NCBI GenBank assembly: GCA_037013495.1 | Contig: CM072811.1 | Coordinates: forward strand, 23,773,659 to 23,837,658 | Source: Hippophae tibetana | Lineage: Eukaryota > Streptophyta > Magnoliopsida > Rosales > Elaeagnaceae | Direction of reading: 5' to 3' | DNA: 64,000 nt | Shown: one piece after another, positions 27,641-38,881 of the stretch | How positions within the stretch are numbered: the stretch's first letter is position 1 | Layout: each line of letters starts with the position of its first letter | Notes under the pieces: model-generated | The model's input: the letters and a program-made list of their open reading frames with translations, nothing else | The model's database searches: none | What the model was told of the DNA's origin: nothing | Program-made: the position numbers and the translations under genes

Positions 27641-27935
27641 TTCATATTAGCAATCTCGGTAGGAAGATCATGTTTTTCTATTGGTACTTCTGCTCCTGTG
27701 GGAATTTTACCAAAAAGATTGGTAAATTCTTCATGTTCTTTTGCCTTTGAATAGGCAATGAAGTGTAAACCTTGATAAAGTTCGAGTATTTGAACTCTAG
27801 TTTTAAGATCTTTAAGATCCTTTTTGGTTTGATTAAGTTCTATTTGAAGACCCTCTTAATCGTAGGTTCCTTATTTTCAAGAAGAATTTTAATCCGTTTT
27901 AGGTTCTCATTAAAGGAATATCTCTACTTATGTTT

Positions 27936-28446
27936 CTATAGTTTCTTTTGTATCCCTTGCAACTCTTCTCTCTTAAAAGAGGTACATGCCTCTTTATCTA
28001 TAGCTATGTATCTAGCTAAAGCTTCTTTATTCTTTTCGGGGTCATCAAATTTATTAATAGTATCAAAAACAAAATCTTCTTCTTTGGTTAAGACATTTAA
28101 GTCTAAGTCATTCATCTTTATGATAACTTTGTAGTAATCACATTCACAATCATTATCTTTGTCATTTTCTATTTCAGAAGTGGATGATGACTCATAGATG
28201 TAATCTTTTTTCTTCTTTAGATTCATCATTTAAAATGATTTTTGTGATCTGTCTTTTAAGCTCGTCGTCTATTTCAAGCTCATTTATCTTCTTTTGCTTC
28301 CTACATTTGGAGTTGTAATGACCCTTTTGTCCACAAGTGTAGCAAATTTGATTCCCTTTTACTTTAGTTGGTGCGACTTGTTTGGCTTTAGTAAGTCTAT
28401 TAGACCACTTTCCTTTGGGTGCCTTCCACCTATTGATGGAATGCAT
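27936..28446 (-). pseudogene. Pararetrovirus capsid end with CCHC zinc knuckle (broken)
   Basis: Two overlapping surviving frames. The upstream one (28192-28446) holds a perfect CCHC knuckle, CYTCGQKGHYNSKC, encoded at 28344-28303, preceded by a Lys/Arg-rich stretch. The downstream one (27936-28229) continues with an acidic Ser/Glu/Asp stretch. A basic region plus CCHC is the RNA-binding end of viral coat proteins. The two frames differ, which shows a frameshift. Confidence 0.8.
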
Positions 28447-29479
28447 TTTAGGTTGTTCTCGTTTGTTCGTCTTCTTATGAGAATAATCTTTGAGTATATT
28501 AATGTAGCCATACTATTGACATAAATCTCCTAAGGCTTGATTGCTCTGGAATTTCTCTTTACTCATTTGTTATTGAAGTTTCAGATGATTACAAAGTTGT
28601 AAACCTTGGCTAACTACTTCTGGTGTAAGCTTTCTATATATGTAGAGTTCATATGGAATAACACCTCTATGCTTTAAACAAAAGTAAGAACATATTTTAT
28701 TCACAAATGATATTGGAAGTCCTAAAATGAACTTTTTTTTTCAGAATTCGCTATTACAATCATCTCTTGTTAAAACTTTGGAAAGAAAGATATCATTATA
28801 CCACTTAAAATGTTATAAGGTTGGACATCTTAAGTTTATTAACTGTTCATGACTTCTATCCATTTGCATCCTATAAGTACCCATAAAATGCAAACAAATG
28901 GTAAGGACCAGTGTATTAACTACGTCAACCTTGTAAGGTTCATTATTTTCACCAGGCTATTCTTTAACAGCGTTGAGAATTTCATCTTTCGATGACTGTT
29001 GGAGATAGTTATCCCACCAGGCCTATAACTAGCCAACAAATCCTGAGACAATGGTTATAGTTGCCATTCTATCTGAATATTTATTGAATTTTACAACTGC
29101 ATCATAGATTAGCATATTTTTAATAACTTGAATAGTTTGATAGTCAGAAAGGTCGTCAATATTCCATTCCTATAGTTGATTGACGCTATAGCTAGGACTT
29201 GGTTGTAAGGGTTCTTCGATTTGTAAATCGATTGGAGATCTCTAAGGGTAATAAGGTTTAGATTGATAAACTGGTATTGGAGTAACCAATTTATTAACTT
29301 CTAAACTTGTATCACCATTCACCTGATTTAGTAATTTTAGTACTTCTTCAACTTATGCATCAGACATGGTGTTAATAGAGTGAGTTTTATCTTTTGACTC
29401 TAATTTGAAGAGGTGTTCATATAATTCTTTTAAGAATTCTTCATCATCGATCTTCTTAAAACCTTATAAGACTAGAAGA

Positions 29480-30420
29480 AGTTTAAAGAAAGAAGATTAT
29501 ATGTGCTAAGGTGTGATTTAGATGATGAGGGTAGGGTTTCTTTGCTGCTAGAGGCATGGCCTTTTCAATTCTAGTAACCTGACTATCAACTATTTGTAAA
29601 TATAAATTGGTGTAATTAGCCTATTCAAGAACTTGGTTTACTACACCATCAGTGGTTGGATGATTGGGGTTTATTGAGCCTTGTTCATATAAGACAGCTA
29701 AATAAGAATCAATAATTTTAACAGTGGTTTCTAGTGGATGAATGACCATAATTTTATGACTAGAAGTTGTGTCGAACTGCTTGTGAACCTTTTCAAGGTT
29801 TTGTACATCGAGAATTGTTATGTCCATATTAGGAGCATATTCTTTAATAAAATCAAAGAAGTCTAAATTGATTTCTATGTTCTTCTTTTCTACAAACTTT
29901 AAGTACGCCTTATACTTGTTGTAGAGTTTTTCTTGTTCATCTTTTTAAAGAGAATTAAAGATCTTTCTTTTCTGCATATTAGCAAGATCTTCAAACATCT
30001 TTAGGATCATATCATTATAGAAAATATTTTTAACTTCCATCGTGAATATGTTTGAAAGCGAGATGGTTGCTCTAAACTCATATCAAAGAGAGTTTGGCTA
30101 GATGGGGTGCCGCCTATAAGGCTATCATCTATTCTTTTATATACTAGTTTACTAATTCCAGAATGGAGAGAGGTGACTCCTTTAAACTCAGGTTTAGATC
30201 TATTTAAAACCAAAGGTAATGGTTTGGATGATAAGGATGAACTGGGTGTAGAGACTCTAAAGGTGTAGGTAACTGAAGAAGATCTAGAGTTTAGCTTGAT
30301 TTTTCTTGAAGAATCAAAGCTACTGTCTACCGATCCAATTACATGCTCAGTGATTTTATTTAGTTTTATGTTTTTTGGAAATAATAGTTGGTTGGTCTTA
30401 GGTTAAAGACCAAGACTTTA
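29480..30420 (-). pseudogene. Pararetrovirus N-terminal region, movement-protein-like (broken)
   Basis: Surviving frames at 30007-30213 and 29621-29827 on the minus strand, with segments such as GVTSLHSGISKLVYKRID and a Gln/Val-rich region. Their location at the start of the viral polyprotein suggests the movement protein, but I see no decisive motif. More than one stop interrupts it. Confidence 0.5.
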
Positions 30421-30537
30421 GAAGAGTTATTTGATCTCATGGTACCGTTTGAGGTACTATTAGTCTAGATTTTATCAGATTGGCTCGAAATAAGGTTATT
30501 CTGCCTCTCTTTTATAGTTATTCATTGTTTGAGTATC

Positions 30538-32290
30538 TGATGAGTACTCAAAAAGTACTAAAATTACCATAATTTTATGCACATTTATTAATTAAAAATA
30601 TATATTTATATGATTTTATCATATATTTATATAAATTTGTCTTTTCGGAATCACGGGTATTCTTATTATTTTTCAAGTATTTTTGCTTAAAAATGTAACT
30701 TAAATACTCAAAAAGGAATACTGAAGGTAATACATCACAAATATATTCAAAAATAAATGAGGAAAAGTCAACAAATATGGAAAAAATGGACAAAATGGTT
30801 CAAAAATGTCAAAAAGAAGAAAATCGTGCACACAACCGCTCAATCGAGCAGTCGTCGCCAGCGCCCAATCTCTCACGCGCCACCGCACCCATCTTCCCCA
30901 ATCTGCATGCGCCACCACCACACGTCAGTATGACATCATTAATGATGTCATCATTCACTACTCTACATTTCCACCATTTTTTTTCATTTTTTCACCCACT
31001 TTTTCTTCTCATCATCACCTATAAATACCCTCATTCTCCTCACTTCATATCACACCTAAAAATACATCTTCTCTTCTCTTTCTTTCTCTCATTTCTTAGT
31101 TTTTAGCTTTTCTTAGTTAGTTTCTCTTGGTTTTAGAGTTCTTCTCTTTTTGAGAAGAACTAGTTATGTTTTTGTAATTTATTTGCTTTTCGATTCAATA
31201 AATGTGAGTGCAAATTCCGTTTGGAGGTTTTTCAGCAACGAGAATAGCAACAAAGTACTATAAGGATTTTAATTTCTTTACAGTTATTTTTTATGTTTTA
31301 TTCTTACATGTTATATTTAATTTGTCTGTGATTAAATTTAACTTTGTTATTTGTTTATAAACATGATATAATAATAACGTTGTTATACTTGCGAAATATT
31401 AAATAGGTAAAAATCTCTAAAATGAATTGATTTTATTTTTTATTCAAGATTTTATATTAAGAATATTAGGGAGAAATATATTATTTTTCATTACAAACTT
31501 AAATTTGAAAATTAGATTTTAAGGTTTAGTTATCCGGTCTGATTTAGAGTAGTACTCTTTTATTTGTTGGTACAATTGCCCAGTAGTTAGAGTGAAACTC
31601 TATTTCAAAAGTTTTTATAAGAATTATTATCTAAAAATGTATTGACAACATGTTTTCAGTAGTGGTTTTAAAACTTGAAAGTTAGTACTCAGATAATTAA
31701 ATTCTTAGATTTAATTTGGACACCTTGAATAAAGTTTAAACTGTCTAACCCTACCAAAGGTGACATTTTAATAGTTCATTTTCAATCTCTTAAAAAAAAG
31801 AATTAATTTAATTAATCAAATTATTTATCAACTCCACCCATAAGTGTTAATTGATTTGTTTAGTTAACAAAGAATATCTAACCCTACCAAATGTGGTATT
31901 CATACAAAAAAGGGAGAATCAATAAATATCAATTCATATATTTAATAACCTAAATAATATGAGCAAGCATAATTAACTTAGTTATTATATCTATAAATAC
32001 TCCACTATTATAAATGATAAAATTTGTATAAATATGTATTGAATATGTGTTTATTTTTATGTCAATAGATTAAAAACACAAAACCCAAAATATCGTGATA
32101 GAATGTTTAGGATTTAATTTCGTTTTTAAAAGTTTGAATAATAAATTAAAAACGACATATTTTCCTTCATTAGATCGACCTTAGGAGTATACTTATCATT
32201 TTCTACGAAATGATTCGTGCACTTGCGAGAGTTTTATAAATATAAAACCAAAGTATTAGTAGAATCGACAATGCCGATTTTCGCTCATCA
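30538..32290 (+). mobile_element. Solo LTR, 1,753 bp, with perfect 5-bp target duplication
   Basis: Begins TGATGAG and ends CTCATCA, flanked on both sides by GTATC (30533-30537 and 32291-32295). There is no internal region, primer site or second LTR, so it is what remains after LTR-LTR recombination. Promoter-like order on the plus strand: GC-richer U3 (30830-30955), TATA box CTATAAATAC at 31019-31028 and AATAAA at 31197-31202, then a long AT-rich U5. The size suggests a Ty3 Tat/Athila-type parent, which is inference. It sits at the 5' border of the pararetrovirus. Confidence 0.88.
30930..30951. promoter_or_regulatory. 22-bp perfect palindrome in the solo LTR U3
   Basis: ATGACATCATT is followed directly by its inverse AATGATGTCAT, with CACGTCAG just upstream at 30921-30928. 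TGACATCA resembles bZIP (TGACGTCA-type) sites. It lies ~70 bp before the TATA box. Regulatory function is inferred. Confidence 0.5.
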
Positions 32291-33083
32291 GTATCCTTCA
32301 GACTTGTTTTGTAACAAGTTTTGTTTTCAATTTTTTATTTCTTGTATTTGAAACTAGTTTTTTTATTTTCTAGTTTATTTAAAATAACAAAAATAAAATT
32401 TGTTTGGTAAAAAATTGTGTTTCTTCTTATATTCTCTCTTAAGTAGCAATAAATAAGTAAAATTAATTAATAAAAGGAAAAATAAATTTGTAGTTTGATT
32501 TTCAAAACTTTTTTTAAGTTTAAAAAAATAAAAATTGAATTCTAACTTGATTTTAAACCTAAAAAATAAAATTAATTATTGAATTGTATTTATTTTGAAA
32601 ACTTTCAATCTATTATAAAAGAAAACCCTTCGAGGTTTTTCTTATTTTCTTTTTTTTTTCTTTTCCTGTCTTAATGAAAACAAGAACCGACTATAGGAAG
32701 TGTGGTACGCTTTAAATTTGAAGTGTTATTTATTATTCTTGGAACATACTTTTTATTAATCAGATTGTTTTATCTCTCTACCTCTTATTAGGTAGTTGTT
32801 CTTTTCAAAGAAAAAATTGCAATAATCTAAAATTTTATTTACTTGAAATACTAGGTCATTATATATTCCACGTATGATGAACAATTTCTCTTCCAACTTA
32901 TCCCGGAAAATAAATAATAATTAAAAAAAAACTACCCATTTACATAAATACTTTTTTTTCATTATTCAGGATTTCTTAATGAGATTGGGAAGGTACAACA
33001 AATACAATGATGATAAATGAGGAGCTGCTCTTACCCGAAGGAGTAAATGGAATATTGTATTTGCAATTCATTTTCTTATAATG
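32291..33083. other. AT-rich intergenic DNA and 3' UTR of the prolyl hydroxylase gene
   Basis: Begins with the right target duplication GTATC of the solo LTR. No gene was recognised. The part next to 33083 is probably the 3' UTR of the minus-strand hydroxylase gene. Confidence 0.4.
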
Positions 33084-36000
33084 TTAAACATATCGTTCTT
33101 GATCCCTGATCCACTTTGTAGCCACCCATTTTTCACCTTTGATTACTGGACAGCTCCCGTGAAGAGATGTCTACAAAGGCAACCAACCAAGAGAAACTTG
33201 ACATTCACATAAAGGATGTTTTGGCACATGCAATTTGTAAAATATAGCTGACAAATATTTATGAAAAATGCTCACCATTGTTCGATTTCTTTGATCCGAA
33301 TCGGATTCAATTAAGGCTTTTATTCTAGATTTAATTTAATTGTATAGAATAATTCTTTATAATATCATGTTTAACTCTTTTCTGAACATCAAACATATGT
33401 TAAATTTTTTACAACATCTTCAACATATATTCAATGCATGTTTGTAATTGCATTAAATATAGTTTAATTTATGTAACATTATAAACACGAGTAAGTTTCT
33501 TAATCAATCTATGAACTTATCGATTAATTGAAAACGAGGTCAAAGAGAAGCAAGACTAACCGGATCAATTGTACCATTCGGAAGCAATGAATAAAACAAA
33601 AGTCCATCCCCACTCCGTGGCTTCACCTTCAAACCAATGCATTCTTCGAAATCATAATTCCCATCCATGTTAGATCCATTCTGCAGATCAAGCAAAGGCT
33701 GACTACCTTGATTAACAAGGGACAAAATCAAAAGATGAATGAGAAAGAGTCCTATACATATTTTACCTCATACGGGAACACTGTTTCTCCACCTTCTACA
33801 TCAGATAGATACAATAAGAAAGACGCCACCTGTAAAAGTTAAACAAAGATTAAATGTTTAAGATCATTGAAGGTGTAAATTTGTCAAAATAAATGCCTGC
33901 AAGAATTCCGGATATAATACATACACATTCTCATATTTTATAAGACATTCAACTCTATTTCATTATGAACATGTCTTGTTATCACTTTGAATTTAAAACA
34001 TCAAAATTATAGAAATCATTGGAAGTGATAAAAGAAAGATGACAAAGGCAAACGAGTAACGAATACAAAGATGAGCCCACGAACAAATAAGAGGAAGTTT
34101 AAACATCTGTTCTGCATGGTTAATTTGAGAATATTCAGTTACAATTGTACTCAATATGTTCTTATATACAGCATGACCTCTATTAATTGTGATCAGAGGG
34201 TGGATTTTCATTTTTTTATAATAGAACATGAGGTTTGTTTACATAAAGTAGAGCATTTTTCTAGTTTTCTTGTCATTCGATCATAAGATTGAGGTTTGAA
34301 CGCTTCAAAGGAATCAGTTGCATGCAACAGATGACTATCGTGAAACCAATGAGCGAGGACAATATTGATAAAGCATAAAATATAAGGAAACTTGTACTCC
34401 ATGTCCATCCACATATGCACAGATTCTAGATTCGCACAAAGTGTAAGAGGTATTTATGATTGGAAGCAAAAAACGATCATATAAAACCCCGATGTTTTGC
34501 TTCAGAATTCAGATGTACCCGTTGGCTCTTTTGTGGACCATATTCAGAAGGATGAAATGCGTCATAATGAGAATTATACTTCTGTCCAATTTTATAGCGT
34601 AAAATGTTGAAAGCCTGTAACGGGGTAAACACTCAAATAATTTTAGTACTTCCCTTTAAATAATTTCTTTAAAAGGACAATAAAATGCAATAATCATTGG
34701 AGAAAATGAAACATTATACCAAATTATGTTTTTTATCCTAAGCCAAAAGGAAAGGTACTCAAATTATTTTAGTACTTCCCTTGAAATAATTTCTTTAAAA
34801 GGAATAAAATGCAATAATCATCGGAGAAAATGAAACATTATACCAAATTATGTTTTTTTATCCTAAGCCAAAAAGAAAGGTACCTCTCCATAAGTCCTAG
34901 GAAGCATTGTCACTCTAGCAATCTTTTCTTCAATGACATCCAAGATCCCAGTATTATCTTCAGATGCACTAATAAACGTGCCAGTACTGTTTGAAAAGAT
35001 CATATAACCATCAAAATACCATGTAAAAATGGTCTTGTGAACTGCAAAACCATTAAATATATTTGTTGCACAGGTGAAATGTAGTACCCTGAGCCCTGGT
35101 CAACAGTTGGATAATTTAAAAGAGCAGCTAGAGAAGCACTAAAGTGAAAACGATAAAGTTTGCATACTTGCATTTACATTTTCCAATATAATTTATTTTT
35201 TTTTACACCCCCACCTCTTATGATAAAGAAAGAGACTTGCGACGAGGAGGCTCAAAAGATTTGAGAACTTGTAGTCAAAAATAAAATAAAATATTAATTT
35301 ACAATATGCAAGAGAAATAAGGTTTGTGTTATCTACGATTAGAGGTGTCTAATGAGTTGAGTAGGTTGAACTCATTTAAATTCATGAGTTATAACTCAAC
35401 TCAACTCATCTAAATTTATGTGATCTAAGTTCAGTTCAAATGAGTTGAGTTGAATAGGTCATGAGTTAGTTCATTTATTCTTTTAAAAAATAAAAAAATA
35501 TTTATAATTTTATTTATTAATAAAAATGTTAAAATAAATATTACCTTTTTATTATATTTTTATAAAATAAAAAAATAAAAATAAAAATAATATATTTTAA
35601 TTAACATATTCTATAATAATATTGTTGTAATTATAAAAATATTATAATTAATAATTTATTAAATTAGCTTTGCTCACGAGCTAAGTGAACTAAGTTTTTT
35701 TAAATCATGAGCTTATTAGATTAATCTTAAATGATATGAAATAAAATGAGTTTCTCATTTAACACCACTATCTACTATTATTAGTTTGGAAAGCTATTTT
35801 AACAACACTGTTTGGTTCACGCTGTTTATTGGTAATTATTAATTTGCGGTCTAAAAGATTGGGAATTTATACAAAAGAGTAAAACGAACGTGAAAGATTT
35901 GTAAAATTGAAGTAGATACAAAATAAGCATTGATTAGAAATTTCAGATTCCAATATAAGGAGAATTTATCAAAATTCAAAGCTGAGTCTGTGAGAGAAGG

Positions 36001-37044
36001 GATCAAACGACACTCTATCCATCCAATAAACAGGTGAAAGCACATAAATTCAAGGAAAAGATACTTCATTAAAAAAAATCCTAGATAATAGTCATTCATA
36101 AATTTTAAAAATGACAGGGCATAGATCACAACACACATATCATATTTAAAGCAGCACACAGTAAATTACAGAATTGCCAAAAAGTGACAACAACAACAAC
36201 ATACCTTGTTCTAACATCTTTGGTGCTTTCTTTAGTTTCATCTTTCCTTAAAGCCAGAGTTGATGGTTTAAGGCTTGGTGCTGCCATACTAATTATGCTT
36301 TTACATTGTTCTGGAGTTGCAAAATTAGAAAAATATACGGCCCTGGGATACCAGCTTAAGACCTATACAAACACAAACGGATCGAAATAGAATCAAGTTA
36401 GAAAATATAATAAGAATGTATTGAGCCTCCAAATTAGCTCAATAAACTATTTTCTCTGTTTTTTATCAAATAAATTTTACTTCAGAAATTATTCGAACTC
36501 AAATCGATTTGCTCTGAAAAAGATAATAAGTAAATAAAAGTGTCATCGATGATTAGATTCTTCAGTACAATTTACGTAAATACAAAACAAAAAAGAAAGG
36601 AGGATAGAGAGCCCCCATTAATCTTAAAAAAAAAAGGCTTATAAAAAGGAAAAAGGAAATAAGATATCGAAGAGGACCTGAAAGGGAATGGAGTTTATAG
36701 AATCGTCACCGGTATTTCCAGATATCAATAACTCATATTCTCTTTCCGTTGATTCCAGAAGTATAGGTCTCATTTTACCACCAGCACCATCCTCATTCTG
36801 CTAATCGAGTACAGAAATAGTAATAATAGTATCATAAATTCATAATCGTCTAAAAAAAGAGAAATCAAAAAGCAAAGCAAAGCAAAAAAAAAAAAAAAAG
36901 AATCAGAAACTACGAAACCTGTACGACAATAGTAGAGCAGTAGAGACCAGCAAGAAAAAAGAATGTGCAAAGAATGAAGACGACAGGTAACCCTAAATTC
37001 GTCTTCAAGGTTGAATTCCCTTTGCTGCTGGTTTTGCCTTTCAT
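33084..37044 (-). CDS. Prolyl 4-hydroxylase (2-oxoglutarate/Fe(II)-dependent), type II membrane protein
   Basis: Eight exons on the minus strand: 36919-37044, 36678-36797, 36205-36362, 34884-34986, 34519-34614, 33767-33829, 33561-33680, 33084-33170. Total 873 nt, 290 aa; all introns are GT-AG and in phase. It hydroxylates prolines of secreted proteins such as extensins and arabinogalactan proteins in ER/Golgi. Residues ~18-41 (LGLPVVFILCTFFFLAGLYC) form one membrane anchor after a short basic tail. Iron ligands are H185 and D187 (SHYDAF) and H266 (SLHGSCPV); K276 (KGEKW) binds 2-oxoglutarate. Other family blocks: VASFLLYLSDVEGGETVFPYE and CIGLKVKPRSGDGLLFY. Length is normal for plant P4Hs. 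The acceptor before exon 2 is a tandem TAGCAG, so one Gln may be added or lost. No damage seen. Confidence 0.95.
34631..34882. repeat. 126-bp tandem duplication beside a splice donor in the P4H gene
   Basis: 34631-34756 and 34757-34882 are near-identical (ACTCAAAT(A/T)ATTTTAGTACTTCCC ... ATCCTAAGCCAAAA(G/A)GAAAGGTAC). The second copy ends exactly at the donor of the intron that follows the exon at 34884-34986. The first copy therefore contains a duplicate of the intron's first bases about 126 bp further into the intron. Confidence 0.88.
35340..35770. mobile_element. hAT-like MITE, 431 bp, in a P4H intron
   Basis: Ends TAGAGGTGTCTAATGAG and, inverted, TAGTGGTGTTAAATGAG. Flanks are TCTACGAT (35332-35339) and TCTACTAT (35771-35778), an 8-bp duplication with one mismatch. 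Subterminal GAGTTGAGT/ACTCAACTC repeats are crowded at the left (35350-35470). No coding sequence. It lies between exons 3 and 4 of the gene. Confidence 0.78.
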
Positions 37045-37649
37045 TTCTTCGATCAGCGATCAAAATCAAATTCGTAATGCCAGCGATTCTGAGTTATCTT
37101 TATATAGAAGTGGTGTTCTCACTTGGTAGATATTGTTCATAGATTGATTGTTTTTGTCAGTAAATCCAAGTCAATACGACATAAGTCCTGTTACAATTGT
37201 ATTTGTTGAAAAACTCTAGCTCACAGGGCGGGAGTTTTATTAATTATAATTATTAATTATGTTTTTCCAAAAAAAATTGAATTGACAGGGTTTTATTGAA
37301 TTTGATTGGTACCTTTTCGGATATGCAATGAAGGGGGTGAAAGAATCCAAAGGGGACAAAGAGTACACCGGTACAGTAAGTTAACTTTTTCGGGGTGGTT
37401 GGTGACATGGTGTGATAAGTGATTTATGACTTTGCCATTTATTACTTACTGGATTGTAAATTTGTAATCGCTACCCACTACAGCATTGTCGATTATAAAT
37501 TTGTAATCTCATGTTTTAGGTACATTTGTTAATGATGTAAAAGAAATCCTAACGGTAATTTTCATTTTTGAATTTCTGAATCAATTCCGAATTTATTTAT
37601 TTTTTGTTTTTTTTTATTTTAATAGCTAATAAAATATGATGGATATATA
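37045..37649. other. Promoter side of the prolyl hydroxylase gene
   Basis: The first ~100 bases upstream of the minus-strand ATG include the likely 5' UTR. A TATA-like TATATAAAG on the minus strand lies near 37098-37106, about 60 bp from the start codon. The rest is ordinary AT-rich intergenic DNA without genes. Confidence 0.4.
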
Positions 37650-38881
37650 AATTTTACAAAAATATCGAAAATATTGCCGTTGTATACGAAAATTTTGAGA
37701 AAAGTTACAAAAATGATAGAAACTCTATCAAAAATATGAAATTTTTTTATAAAATTTTATAAAACATCAAAACAATTAATTACTTATTTTTAATCTAATT
37801 TTTATTTAATACATGTATTTTTTAAATATATAAAATATTTATAATAATCAATAAATTGATTAATTAATTAAAATATTGTACAATAAAATATATATTTTTT
37901 TCAAAATATTTTCGAATGAGTAATTAAAATGTTTGAAATAATTAATTATACTATCTAATTGTAACTATTATAAATAGATAAATCTTAACAATAAGAAAAT
38001 AAATTTTATTTATTATTTATTTTTAAAAATATTTATACATATAACAAACATACTACAAATCTGAAGAAAAAATATATATTATTTATTACAAAAGTGAGAA
38101 AAAAATTTGAATTGAAATGATTAATTAGAAAGAAAAAAAATCAAAAATTGATATTATTGATATTTCATGATAATTTGATCACAAATGATATACACCACAT
38201 TTTAGTATCGAGATGTAAAAAAACGACATTATTGCAACAATGTCACTCACAACATCTACATTTTCACCCCTAGGTGAATTAGGATTCATAAATTAATACT
38301 TTCAGGTATAGAATTACTCACCAAAAATCAAGTCAAATATCATAAGAAAAATCAAATTAGTTTGGTTATAAAAAATAAAAATAAAAATCTCATAATTATT
38401 TAATTTAAGTAATTTAATTTTGTAATTATTATATTAAATATTAAAAGTCTCATAATTTTTAAAAATATATCACAGTAATCTTTTTTTATTATGTGTAAAT
38501 AAGAACTTTAGTTCTATAATTTTTGAGTTAAACACGTATAGTTTTGTTATTTATGAAAGTTATGCGTTACAGTATAAAAATTATAAAAATTATGAGACTA
38601 TAAATATTATATTTTAATATATTTAATGGATTAAAAGTGTTTATTTAAAAAGTGCTTAGTTTTCATAATAATAAGACTTATAATATTTAATCCATAAATT
38701 ACAAAACTTAAATACTTATTTTAAAAAATTACAAGAGTTAATATATCTAATATAATAATAATAAGACTAACATATTTATTTCATAAAATTTACAAGAATG
38801 AACAAATTTTTCCCATTTGGTTATTATGATGTTGACTATTTTACAAAACATAATTATTATAAACATAAAAAAAAATTAACA
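37650..38881. repeat. Long direct repeat, copy 1 (~1.23 kb)
   Basis: Starts ATTTTACAAAAATATCGAAA and ends near AACATAATTATTATAAACAT. It is repeated with a few percent divergence and small indels at 39975-41240, offset about 2,325 bp. AT-rich, no coding frame. It contains the block CAACAATGTCACTCACAACA at ~38238, also found in copy 2. Confidence 0.88.

Larger units (their letters stand above)
25000..30530 (-). mobile_element. Decayed endogenous pararetrovirus (Caulimoviridae-like), minus strand
   Basis: A ~5.5-kb block that encodes, in order on the minus strand, an N-terminal movement-protein-like region, a CCHC knuckle, an aspartic protease, a reverse transcriptase and RNase H. There are no LTRs and no integrase, which is the layout of plant pararetroviruses and not of LTR retrotransposons. 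The frame is broken by many stops and shifts, and the longest surviving pieces are 60-97 codons. The single-frame order resembles florendo- or petu-like endogenous viruses; the genus is inference. It is a fossil, not an active virus. The 3' (left) edge is uncertain by some hundreds of bases; the right edge abuts the solo LTR at 30538. Confidence 0.85.

Noticed and set aside
30700..31106. Frames on both strands in the solo LTR U3
   Set aside because: Caused by the GC-richer promoter segment; element boundaries, TATA and AATAAA explain the region better.
36770..37069. 99-codon minus-strand frame at the start of the P4H gene
   Set aside because: Out of frame with the membrane-anchor exon and reads into the intron; the spliced frame from 37044 gives the known family.
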